Below, one piece after another: positions 1-5,874 of a stretch of 8,582 nucleotides of DNA. Location of the stretch: the NCBI GenBank assembly GCA_038204505.1, contig JBBRCV010000237.1, positions 1-8,582 of the forward strand. The letters are read 5' to 3'. The translations under genes were made by a program, and so were the position numbers. Origin of the DNA: Timaviella sp038204505 (GTDB lineage: Bacteria; Cyanobacteriota; Cyanobacteriia; Elainellales; Elainellaceae). The notes beneath the pieces are model-generated. The model worked only from the letters and a program-made list of their open reading frames with translations, made no database searches and was not told the DNA's origin. Within the stretch, counting starts at the first letter, position 1. Every line of letters begins with the position of its first letter.

Positions 1-68
1 GCCAAGCAAGTGAGCTGCACGATCGCTTCAAAATTGATTCCACCCAAAAAGTTTGTTAGAAAATCCAT
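1..68 (-). CDS. psb30: Photosystem II reaction centre protein Psb30 (Ycf12), 5' end only
   Basis: This is the first 22 codons of a minus-strand gene that runs off the left edge. It starts at ATG 68-66 and reads MDFLTNFLGGINFEAIVQL, followed by TCL. The part NINFE.IAQLT is what I recall from Psb30 of thermophilic cyanobacteria (a stretch like FLSNINFEVIAQLT before its single membrane helix), and this peptide matches it closely. Psb30 is a one-helix thylakoid subunit of roughly 35-45 residues at the photosystem II periphery; the helix itself lies outside the window. A very strong Shine-Dalgarno sequence, GGGAGGAG, ends three bases before the ATG and supports both the gene and its start. The gene diverges from the YkgJ-type gene at 230. 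The identity rests on remembered homology over 22 residues, so it is likely but not certain. Confidence 0.72.
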   Translation of the reverse strand, partial: MDFLTNFLGGINFEAIVQLTCL

Positions 69-70
69 TG

Positions 71-78
71 CTCCTCCC
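71..78 (-). promoter_or_regulatory. Strong ribosome binding site of psb30
   Basis: On the minus strand the sequence is GGGAGGAG, just upstream of ATG 68-66 (GGAGG core at 77-73, spacer AGCA). It is the best Shine-Dalgarno match in the window and fixes the start of the partial gene at the left edge. Confidence 0.75.
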
Positions 79-161
79 AGAGATGATTCGATTAATTTTG
101 ATAAATATAGACGCGAGCCTCTAACCCCACATTTTACCCGTTAAGTGCTCCACTCAACTTA

Positions 162-199
162 CACTTTGATCTCTTACACTCACTTTGATCTCTTACACT
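162..199. repeat. Perfect 19-bp tandem duplication
   Basis: The unit CACTTTGATCTCTTACACT occurs at 162-180 and again, directly abutting, at 181-199. A third partial copy of its end (TTACACT) precedes the array at 159-165. The array lies in the 161-bp divergent spacer between psb30 and the cysteine-cluster gene, 30 bp before the latter's ATG. Each unit contains a TACACT box that resembles a -10 element, but no well-spaced -35 was found. It may be a simple slippage duplication or a duplicated regulatory site. Confidence 0.9.
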
Positions 200-229
200 T
201 TTAAAGGAAACTCCTTTCTCCCCTTTCCC

Positions 230-580
230 ATGTCAACTTGGTGCTGTGTTAAACAATGTGGTGCTTGCTGCTATCTAGAGCCATCCGAGCGTCCTGACTT
301 AGATGTGTATCTAACCACGGCTCAACTGGAGCAATACTTGGGCTTAGTGGGTGACGATGGCTGGTGCATTAATTTCGACCATACCGATCGCGCCTGCAAA
401 ATCTATGCCGATCGCCCTCAGTTTTGCCGAGTTGAACCTGCAACATTTCATGAGATGTTTGGCATTCAACCCGAAGAGCTGAGCGATTTTGCGATCGATT
501 GCTGCCATGAGCAAATTGAAGACGTGTATGGCGATCGCAGCCTAGAAATGATTCGCTTCGATCGTGAAATTGGTCTATGA
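230..580 (+). CDS. YkgJ-type cysteine cluster protein (putative Zn/Fe-chelating)
   Basis: The protein has 116 residues from ATG 230. It belongs to the YkgJ/UPF0153 family, whose CxxCxxCC-type cysteines are thought to bind zinc or an iron-sulfur centre; the biochemical role is unknown. Cysteines lie at 5, 6, 10, 13, 14, 46, 56, 66, 91 and 92. The N-terminal CVKQCGACC, the central DRPQFCR and the C-terminal AIDCC are the family signatures. The length and the ending YGDRSLEMIRFDREIGL match cyanobacterial members. The reading frame is open back to a TTG at 185, but homology begins at MSTWCCVKQC, so 230 is preferred. There is no close Shine-Dalgarno; AAAGGAAA at 203-210 is 20 bases away. The leader is pyrimidine-rich and follows the 19-bp tandem repeat. 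The gene lies upstream of two GDT1-type transporter halves in the same direction, which suggests a link to metal handling, by inference only. Confidence 0.88.
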   Translation: MSTWCCVKQCGACCYLEPSERPDLDVYLTTAQLEQYLGLVGDDGWCINFDHTDRACKIYADRPQFCRVEPATFHEMFGIQPEELSDFAIDCCHEQIEDVYGDRSLEMIRFDREIGL

Positions 581-585
581 ACTTG

Positions 586-620
586 CCTTCCTTTCCCAAA
601 TACACCTTCCTTTCCCAAAT
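586..620. repeat. 16-bp direct repeat with 19-bp period
   Basis: CCTTCCTTTCCCAAAT occurs at 586-601 and 605-620, separated by ACA. It begins six bases after the stop codon of the cysteine-cluster gene and lies upstream of the first GDT1-type gene. The spacing is 19 bp, the same period as the unrelated tandem duplication at 162-199 on the other side of that gene. Confidence 0.9.
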
Positions 621-670
621 GCAGCATAAAATGAAAAGAATATGAAAACTACTCCATTTTTTTCTAACCC

Positions 671-1048
671 GTGAGCATTTCCCCAACCTCCACTGGCGCA
701 GAGAGCTTACCTCAACCTGCCCTTGATTCGGCTTCAAACCTTCCCCACCAGGAAAAAGCCTTATGGCGTGAAGAGCTAGGGATATTTGCCTCTACCTTTT
801 TCACAATTTTACTAGCCGAACTGGGTGATAAAACCCAGGTAACGACGCTGTTGCTGAGTGCTCAATCCCACGCGCCCTGGATTGTGTTTGCTGGGGCTGG
901 GTCGGCGCTAGTTGCAACGAGCCTAATTGGAGTACTGCTGGGTCGTTGGTTGGCTCAACGAGTGCCGCCCCGGACGCTGGAAGTGGCGGCAGGCGGACTG
1001 CTACTGGTGCTGGCGGTTTTGTTGATTTGGGATGTGGTGCAAAGCTAA
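671..1048 (+). CDS. GDT1/UPF0016 (TMEM165-like) half-transporter, first subunit
   Basis: The protein has 125 residues from GTG 671. It is a half-size member of the GDT1/UPF0016 cation exchanger family, which includes yeast Gdt1, human TMEM165, chloroplast PAM71 and the cyanobacterial manganese exporter Mnx. The family motif E-x-G-D-K-T is at residues 50-55 (ELGDKT). It lies in the first of three predicted membrane helices (about 37-58, 70-92 and 104-121). The first 35 residues are a polar, probably cytosolic tail. Full-length members carry two such repeats in one chain; here the second repeat is the next gene. The start is uncertain: the frame offers no ATG before the conserved region, and the Shine-Dalgarno is weak. 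The likely role is Mn (or Ca) export across the cytoplasmic or thylakoid membrane as a heteromer with its neighbour. As I recall, split 'hemi' Mn exchangers have been described in filamentous cyanobacteria. Confidence 0.88.
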   Translation: MSISPTSTGAESLPQPALDSASNLPHQEKALWREELGIFASTFFTILLAELGDKTQVTTLLLSAQSHAPWIVFAGAGSALVATSLIGVLLGRWLAQRVPPRTLEVAAGGLLLVLAVLLIWDVVQS

Positions 1049-1079
1049 GAGGCGGAAAGGTTGTTATGAGGCTAAGAGC

Positions 1080-1415
1080 ATGGATTGGAATCTGCTAGGT
1101 TTGAGTTTTGTTACAGTTTTTATTTCGGAGTTAGGAGACAAAAGCCAACTGGCGGCGATCGCCATTAGCGGTCGTTCTAATTCACTGCGGGCTGTATTTT
1201 TGGGTTCGACCGCAGCGCTTTTGCTAGCAAGTTTTTTAGGCGTTGTGTTGGGCGACAGTCTTTCTCAATTTTTCCCGACGCGCTGGGTCAAGGCGATCGC
1301 GGCAATTGGGTTTGCTGTTATGGCAGTTCGTCTACTGTTTTTTGGTGATGCCGCCGAAGATTTAACGCCTGATTTAGCCTCAGATTCTCTGCCCAGTTTA
1401 AAGCCTGAAGAATAA
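1080..1415 (+). CDS. GDT1/UPF0016 half-transporter, second subunit
   Basis: The protein has 111 residues from ATG 1080. It is the second GDT1/UPF0016 half, with the motif ELGDKS at residues 17-22 and about three membrane helices (roughly 5-28, 37-58 and 70-88), then an acidic tail (89-111). The frame is open back to a GTG at 1032, which would overlap the previous gene by 17 bp. The ATG at 1080 is preferred because MDWNLLGLSFVTVFISELGD starts like known homologues and GAGG lies eight bases upstream (1068-1071). With that start the gap to the first half is 31 bp, so the two are almost certainly one operon. Having one ExGDK[TS] motif per subunit suggests a heterodimeric carrier. Proximity to psb30 fits manganese supply to, or detoxification around, photosystem II, but this is inference. 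Confidence 0.9.
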   Translation: MDWNLLGLSFVTVFISELGDKSQLAAIAISGRSNSLRAVFLGSTAALLLASFLGVVLGDSLSQFFPTRWVKAIAAIGFAVMAVRLLFFGDAAEDLTPDLASDSLPSLKPEE

Positions 1416-1444
1416 TTTGCGGGTAAGTCTACATTTTTGTCTTA

Positions 1445-1474
1445 ATGAGGCTGCGCTCATCTTCTACGTAGAAG
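1445..1474. promoter_or_regulatory. Two adjoining palindromes in the leader of the M67 gene
   Basis: ATGAG-N6-CTCAT occupies 1445-1460 and is followed immediately by the perfect 14-bp palindrome CTTCTACGTAGAAG at 1461-1474. The second ends six bases before the ATG at 1481 and contains the only Shine-Dalgarno-like bases (GAAG). It could be an operator for a dimeric regulator, or small RNA hairpins affecting translation. The structure is seen directly; the function is a guess. Confidence 0.45.
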
Positions 1475-1480
1475 TATTTT

Positions 1481-1945
1481 ATGGTTCTTCAACTGTCAAA
1501 TCAACAAGTCGAAAACCTCACCGCCCACGCTACCCGCACCTACCCCGAAGAATGCTGTGGACTTTTGCTAGGACACCTCACGCCCGATCGCCCCTTCAAA
1601 CAAGTCATCAAAATTTGGGAAACCGTCAACGCTTGGAACCCTGAAGTGGGCGCAGACCTCACTACAATCATTCCTCACGGCACAGGTAAACGCGATCGCT
1701 ACTGGATTGATCCCCAGGATCTTCTCACCGCCCAACGCTACGCCCGCGATCATCAAATTAATATTGTGGGTATCTATCACTCTCACCCCGATCATTCGGC
1801 AGTGCCATCCGAGAGCGATCGCCTTTTAGCCTGGTCAGGCTATTCCTACCTCATAATGTCTGTGCAATCGGGCCTTGTGTCAGACTATCGCTGTTGGACG
1901 CTAGATCAATATCACCAATTTCAGCCCGAAGAGATCACAAGTTAA
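1481..1945 (+). CDS. M67 family (JAMM/Mov34-type) metallopeptidase
   Basis: The protein has 154 residues from ATG 1481. It is a stand-alone JAMM/MPN+ domain protein of peptidase family M67. The zinc-binding signature H-x-H-x7-S-x2-D is complete: H100, H102, S110 and D113 in HSHPDHSAVPSESD. The upstream catalytic glutamate is E24 in PEECCGLLLG. The length fits a single-domain bacterial JAMM. Bacterial members are thought to process C-terminally extended ubiquitin-like sulfur carriers or to act as isopeptidases; the substrate here is unknown. No ThiS/MoaD-like gene lies next to it in this window. It begins 65 bp after the second GDT1 half, with palindromes in the gap, so it may be separately controlled. 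It converges on cofH with a 41-bp gap that holds no clear terminator. Confidence 0.9.
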   Translation: MVLQLSNQQVENLTAHATRTYPEECCGLLLGHLTPDRPFKQVIKIWETVNAWNPEVGADLTTIIPHGTGKRDRYWIDPQDLLTAQRYARDHQINIVGIYHSHPDHSAVPSESDRLLAWSGYSYLIMSVQSGLVSDYRCWTLDQYHQFQPEEITS

Positions 1946-1986
1946 ACCTGCTGATGAAACCTGGCGAGAGCGATCAGCTAGCGAAA

Positions 1987-3120
1987 CTAGGCAACAATGC
2001 CATAGAGCGTGTCTCTTTGGCGGGGCGATCGCCCAATTCCTGCGATCGCTGCCCGCAGTGTTTCCACCTCCATACAAGTTCCTCCGGTTGCGCCCGCCAT
2101 TGTAGTGATGTGTTCCTCCATCAACGTCCCACCGATATCGTTACAACCCCAGTTCAGCGCTTCTGTTGCTCCTGCTAGACCCAACTTCACCCAGCTCGGC
2201 TGATGGTTGACAATCCAATTGCCCAAAAAGATCCGAGCCACCGCCGTCAGCAGCAAGGCATCTTCTAAAATTGGCTGATCGCGCCCGACTCGGCTGCGTA
2301 AAGGTTTAGGAGCTTCCTGTCCCACAAAGGGCAGCACGATAAATTCGCTAAAGCCGCGATCACCCTGGTCTAAAGATTGTTGTTGAAGCGATCGCAACAG
2401 CCCTAAATGCCGCATCTGCTGCTCAGGCGTTTCAATATGACCTGATAGCAGGGTGCTAGTCGTCGGCATTCCCAAGCGATGGGCAGTCCCTACTACATCT
2501 AGCCAAACCTCTGTATTAATCTTTTCGGGGCAAATTACCCGCCGCACGGCATCATCCAAAACCTCGGCAGCAGTTCCCGGCATGGAGCCAACTCCAGCTT
2601 CTTGAAAGGCATCAATCACTTCAGAAAAACTCAGCCCATCTTGCCGTGCAATAAATTCTATTTCTTGGGGCGAGAATGCGTGTAGATGCAGATGAGGAAA
2701 CGTCTCTTTGATGGTGCGGACTATACGCAGGTAGTAGGGCAGAGAACCGCCGTTGAGCTTTGCTCCTGGGTGCAAGCCGCCCTGCATACAGATTTCGGTA
2801 GCGTTGCGGGCGACGGCATCGGTAGTTTTTTCTAAAATTTTGGCTTCGTCTAACCAGTAGGCTCCTTCTGCACCCTCGTCGCGGCGGAAAGCGCAAAAGC
2901 TACAGTGTTGTTCGCAAATGTTGGTGAAGTTGATGTTGCGGTTGATTACGTAAGTCACCTGTTCGCCGGATTGTTGCTGGCGCAGTTGGTCGGCAGTTTG
3001 GCGAATGGCGGCGATCGCCCCCCGCTCCTTTTGCCGCAGCAGCAGCACGCCCTCCGCCTCCGAAAGATTATGATTCGCCAATGCCCGGTTCAAAATAACC
3101 TCAACAGTTTGAGTCTGCAC
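1987..3120 (-). CDS. cofH: FO synthase subunit 2 (radical SAM, CofH)
   Basis: The protein has 377 residues, from a GTG start at 3120-3118 to TAG at 1989-1987. CofH is a radical-SAM enzyme that joins a tyrosine-derived 4-hydroxybenzyl radical to 5-amino-6-ribitylaminouracil. CofG then closes the ring to give FO (7,8-didemethyl-8-hydroxy-5-deazariboflavin). In cyanobacteria FO is known as a photolyase antenna; it is also the F420 precursor. The 4Fe-4S motif CxxxCxxC is at C69, C73 and C76 (NICEQHCSFCAF). Other family features are MQGGLHPG near 112-119, HAFSPQEI near 147 and GSMPGTAAE near 178; the C-terminal NDIGGTLMEEHI is typical of CofH and of the related MqnC/MqnE enzymes. The length is normal. 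AGGTGAG lies just upstream of the GTG and supports the start. CofG is not in the window. MqnC/MqnE are the main alternative identities, but the overall sequence fits CofH better. Confidence 0.88.
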   Translation of the reverse strand: MQTQTVEVILNRALANHNLSEAEGVLLLRQKERGAIAAIRQTADQLRQQQSGEQVTYVINRNINFTNICEQHCSFCAFRRDEGAEGAYWLDEAKILEKTTDAVARNATEICMQGGLHPGAKLNGGSLPYYLRIVRTIKETFPHLHLHAFSPQEIEFIARQDGLSFSEVIDAFQEAGVGSMPGTAAEVLDDAVRRVICPEKINTEVWLDVVGTAHRLGMPTTSTLLSGHIETPEQQMRHLGLLRSLQQQSLDQGDRGFSEFIVLPFVGQEAPKPLRSRVGRDQPILEDALLLTAVARIFLGNWIVNHQPSWVKLGLAGATEALNWGCNDIGGTLMEEHITTMAGATGGTCMEVETLRAAIAGIGRSPRQRDTLYGIVA

Positions 3121-3467
3121 AGCTCACCTAAATAAAAATTGCTTGAGTTAAAAATTGTCTGAATGAGAAGGCAAAATTGTGGGTAAATGGCATCGCCCAC
3201 GTTCCTAGTCTAGAAAAGCTGACCTACTCTGTTGTCATTATTATTGATTCCGTTCCTCAATTTAAGAACGCTCCATAAATTTGTTCGGAATCATGTGATA
3301 TTTTCTCTTCGCCCCCTTATACTTTGTGGAACTGTTCAAGCCGTTCGGTTTCAGTACTATTTTTTTGAGTACAAGCACGATCAGCATGTTCTTCAACTTA
3401 TCTATTCATCATGAATATCAGCGCCCAGTTTGGGGCAACTTTTTATAATTAGCAGGACGAAATCATT
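3121..3467. other. Gene-free AT-rich spacer with inverted repeats
   Basis: These 347 bp separate the divergent cofH and FtsL-like genes. No convincing gene was found: the 60-residue frame at 3232-3414 and a 20-codon frame at 3386-3448 look accidental. Visible elements are an 8-bp inverted repeat TGATTCCG (3245-3252) / CGGAATCA (3286-3293), and an overlapping 5-bp pair CGTTC (3251-3255) / GAACG (3266-3270). There is also GTACT (3354-3358) / AGTAC (3368-3372) around a T-rich loop, and GCCC (3423-3426) facing GGGC (3433-3436) just before a short T run. These could belong to a long structured leader of the division genes. Confidence 0.5.
3318..3323 (+). promoter_or_regulatory. Candidate -10 box upstream of the FtsL-like gene
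   Basis: TATACT at 3318-3323 is a near-consensus -10 hexamer, about 145 bases before the ATG at 3468, but no good -35 lies 16-18 bp upstream. A second candidate, TATAAT at 3444-3449, matches the consensus fully but would give a leader of only about a dozen bases. Either, both or neither may be used. Confidence 0.25.
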
Positions 3468-4010
3468 ATGACGGCGGCTCTCAGACAAGATATTCCCGAT
3501 CGGCGATCGCCCCGAAGAACAGCTTACAAAAGCTCTACACTCCCCAACCTTCGCCCCGCTGAGCCTCGCCGCCCAGATTCTGCTAATGCTTTTGACTTGC
3601 AGCCGCAACCTCTCGCCCCAGCAGCGATCGCCACGCTGCCCCAGCCGCGACCTGTACCAGCATGGCTAAAGCTTTTGATGAAGGTGCAGCAAGGCTCTAC
3701 TGTCCTGACCTTGTTACTGATGGGCACGGTACTAATAATTTACGGCTGGACAGTTTTTACTCAGCAGCGCTGGGGTCAGGAATATCGGCGGTGGGGAGCA
3801 CTGCAAAAACATGAGCAGCAGTTAATGGCAACCAACGAAGTTTTGAAAAATCAAATGGCGCAACAGGCAGAAGACCCCAAGGCGGGTTTTGTGGCTCCTG
3901 ATCCCAGCAGCATGATTTTTCTGGCACCTGCTGCCCCTCGCCCTGCCGTCCAGCCCGATATCGAAACCTACGCCCCTGAACCTATTCCCAATCAACCCCT
4001 GGGATATTAG
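3468..4010 (+). CDS. Putative FtsL-like cell division protein (bitopic, coiled-coil)
   Basis: The protein has 180 residues from ATG 3468, with AGGA at 3454-3457 as a modest ribosome binding site. I do not recognise the sequence as a well-named family. What can be seen: a basic, proline-rich cytosolic N-terminus (1-66); one membrane helix at about 76-97; a short charged, glutamine-rich segment suited to a coiled coil (98-136); and a proline/alanine-rich tail (140-180). One helix followed by a short coiled coil is the architecture of FtsL, and ftsL normally sits directly before ftsI, as this gene does (43-bp gap). FtsL works with FtsB and FtsQ in the divisome and activates FtsWI. Assignment to FtsL rests on topology and position only, since FtsL sequences diverge greatly. 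The C-terminal tail beyond the coil is longer than in E. coli FtsL. Confidence 0.6.
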   Translation: MTAALRQDIPDRRSPRRTAYKSSTLPNLRPAEPRRPDSANAFDLQPQPLAPAAIATLPQPRPVPAWLKLLMKVQQGSTVLTLLLMGTVLIIYGWTVFTQQRWGQEYRRWGALQKHEQQLMATNEVLKNQMAQQAEDPKAGFVAPDPSSMIFLAPAAPRPAVQPDIETYAPEPIPNQPLGY

Positions 4011-4053
4011 GACTTGTCTAATTGGCGATAACTTAGTGACAACTTAGAACAAC

Positions 4054-5874
4054 ATGGCTCTTTCCTTTCCTCCTTTTGGTGCTCGTCGCCGTCGGGCAGA
4101 TCAACGCCGATCGCCTGTCCGCCGACCTGCCCATACTCTCGACTCTATCTCTAAGTCGCGCCTTGTCGTGGTTTGGAGCGTGCTGATGTTTGGAATGGCG
4201 CTGCTGACTCTGAACCTCCTGCGAATTCAGATCTTCCAGGCATCTATGCTTCAGGAGCGGGCAAAGGGACAGCAAATGATTTCGATGAGTGCCGTCATGC
4301 CGCGTCGTCCCATCGTCGATCGCGCTAATGATGTGTTGGCGATCGATCGCCCGGTTTATACGCTGTTTGTTCATCCCATCATGTTTAAAAAAGAGAAAGA
4401 GGCGATCGCGGCGGCTCTTTCTCCTATCGTCAACAAGCCTGCTGTCGAGCTACTGCAACGCTTTGGCACTGCCGAAACAGGTGTTCGTATTGCCGATCTG
4501 CTCACCGAGAATGCCGCTAACAGCATCAACCATTTGCAGCTTGATGGCATGGATTTGATTGAAGAACAGCAGCGACTTTATCCTCAGCAGGATTTGTTCG
4601 CCAACGTTGTCGGTTACGTCAACCAAGACCGACAGGGACAGGCTGGGGTGGAACTGTCGTCGGAAAAACTATTGCAGCGTCCCAAGGGCGCAATGCAGCT
4701 CAATCGATCGGGCGATGGATCGATTATTCCGATTAATCTACCGGAAGATTTTTTGAAAAAAGATGAGCAGCGGCTTAAGCTGACTGTAGACAGCCAATTG
4801 CAAAGGGCTTCTCAGTCCATTTTGAAGCAGCAGCTTGAGGCATATAGCGCCAAACGAGGTGCGGTGCTGGTGATGGATGTGCAGGATGGGTCGTTGCTGA
4901 CAATGGCTTCGGAGCCGTCCTATGATGCTAATAAATACTACGAGGCTTCGCCAGAGAGTCGCAAAGATTGGGTCTTGAGCGATTTGTATGAGCCAGGTTC
5001 GACCTTTAAGCCAGTCAATGTGGCGATCGCCTTAGAGTCGGGAGCGGCTCAGCCCACCGATACGTTTTACGACGAGGGTGCAATTACCGTGGGCGGATGG
5101 ACGATTCAAAACAACGACTTTGAATCTCAGGGTGGACGCGGCACCCTGACTATTGCCGATATCCTCAAATACTCTAGCAACGTCGGCATGGTGCATTTAA
5201 TGCATAAGCTGCAAGCAGGACTTTACTACGGCTGGCTAGAGCGATTGGGACTAGACAAAGAAACGGGTATTGATCTACCTGCCGAATCTGCGGGACAAAG
5301 TAAGGGCTATCAGCAATTTACCGAATCGCCCATTGAGCCTGCTACGACGGCATTCGGGCAAGGGCTTTCGTTGACCCCGTTAAAGCTATTACAACTGCAC
5401 AGCACGATCGCCAATGGCGGCAAGCTCATTGTTCCTCATGTGGTGCAAGGGCTTTATAGTCCAGACGGTGAACTCCAATGGGAGCCAACTCGTCCCCAGC
5501 CTCGCCAAATCTTTTCATCCCAAACCACTAGAGAAGTGCTGAAGATGATGGAAGAGGTGGTTGCTGAGGGAACTGGGGAAGCGGCACAAATTCCGGGCTA
5601 CCGCATTGCAGGCAAAACGGGAACTTCGCAGAAGGCAGCGGCTAACGGCGGCTATATTGACGGTGCCAGGATTACCAGTTTTGTCGGTATTTTTCCAGCC
5701 GAAAAGCCCAAATATGCTGTTCTGGCAGTGTTTGATGAACCTCAAGGAGAAAGTGCTTTTGGGGGAACGGTAGCGGCTCCTGTGGTGAAAGCGGTGATCG
5801 AGCGGCTGATTACGTTGCAACAAATTCCACCCAGTACGCCCGTTAAAGTTCCGGCTGAGACTCAGGAGCCGTAG
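4054..5874 (+). CDS. ftsI: Septal peptidoglycan transpeptidase FtsI (class B penicillin-binding protein)
   Basis: The protein has 606 residues from ATG 4054, close to E. coli FtsI (588). It cross-links septal peptidoglycan in the periplasm as partner of FtsW. A basic cytosolic N-terminus (RRRR at 11-14) precedes one membrane helix at about 36-58. The PBP dimerisation domain follows, opening with RRPIVDR at 84-90. The transpeptidase domain covers about 265-585 and has all three motifs: S316-T-F-K319 with the acylated serine, S374-S-N376, and K521-T-G523. There are no C-terminal PASTA repeats. No clear Shine-Dalgarno precedes the ATG; the short gap instead holds two AACTTAG heptamers 11 bp apart (4030-4036 and 4041-4047). 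It probably forms an operon with the FtsL-like gene. The last 32 bp overlap the end of glmU on the other strand. The sequence alone cannot fully exclude an elongation-type PBP2, but gene order favours FtsI. Confidence 0.9.
   Translation: MALSFPPFGARRRRADQRRSPVRRPAHTLDSISKSRLVVVWSVLMFGMALLTLNLLRIQIFQASMLQERAKGQQMISMSAVMPRRPIVDRANDVLAIDRPVYTLFVHPIMFKKEKEAIAAALSPIVNKPAVELLQRFGTAETGVRIADLLTENAANSINHLQLDGMDLIEEQQRLYPQQDLFANVVGYVNQDRQGQAGVELSSEKLLQRPKGAMQLNRSGDGSIIPINLPEDFLKKDEQRLKLTVDSQLQRASQSILKQQLEAYSAKRGAVLVMDVQDGSLLTMASEPSYDANKYYEASPESRKDWVLSDLYEPGSTFKPVNVAIALESGAAQPTDTFYDEGAITVGGWTIQNNDFESQGGRGTLTIADILKYSSNVGMVHLMHKLQAGLYYGWLERLGLDKETGIDLPAESAGQSKGYQQFTESPIEPATTAFGQGLSLTPLKLLQLHSTIANGGKLIVPHVVQGLYSPDGELQWEPTRPQPRQIFSSQTTREVLKMMEEVVAEGTGEAAQIPGYRIAGKTGTSQKAAANGGYIDGARITSFVGIFPAEKPKYAVLAVFDEPQGESAFGGTVAAPVVKAVIERLITLQQIPPSTPVKVPAETQEP

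Noticed and set aside
369..737. A 122-codon minus-strand frame across the cysteine-cluster gene
   Set aside because: It overlaps a recognised gene and the following spacer and has no homology-like features.
1417..1644. A 75-codon frame overlapping the start of the M67 gene
   Set aside because: It runs in another frame over the conserved JAMM protein and has arginine/proline-rich shadow composition.
1946..1986. Possible terminator between the converging M67 and cofH genes
   Set aside because: Only a 4-bp self-complementary CTAG pair (1978-1981 and 1987-1990) around five bases is present, with no U tract.
3232..3414. A 60-codon plus-strand frame in the cofH-FtsL spacer, starting TTG
   Set aside because: It has no ribosome binding site and no familiar motif, and its composition looks like random AT-rich DNA.
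3423..3446. GCCC/GGGC stem followed by a short T run as an intrinsic terminator
   Set aside because: The stem is only four base pairs and no gene ends just upstream.
3386..3448. A 20-codon plus-strand frame beginning MFFNLSIHHE
   Set aside because: It is too short, lacks a ribosome binding site and resembles no known peptide or leader.
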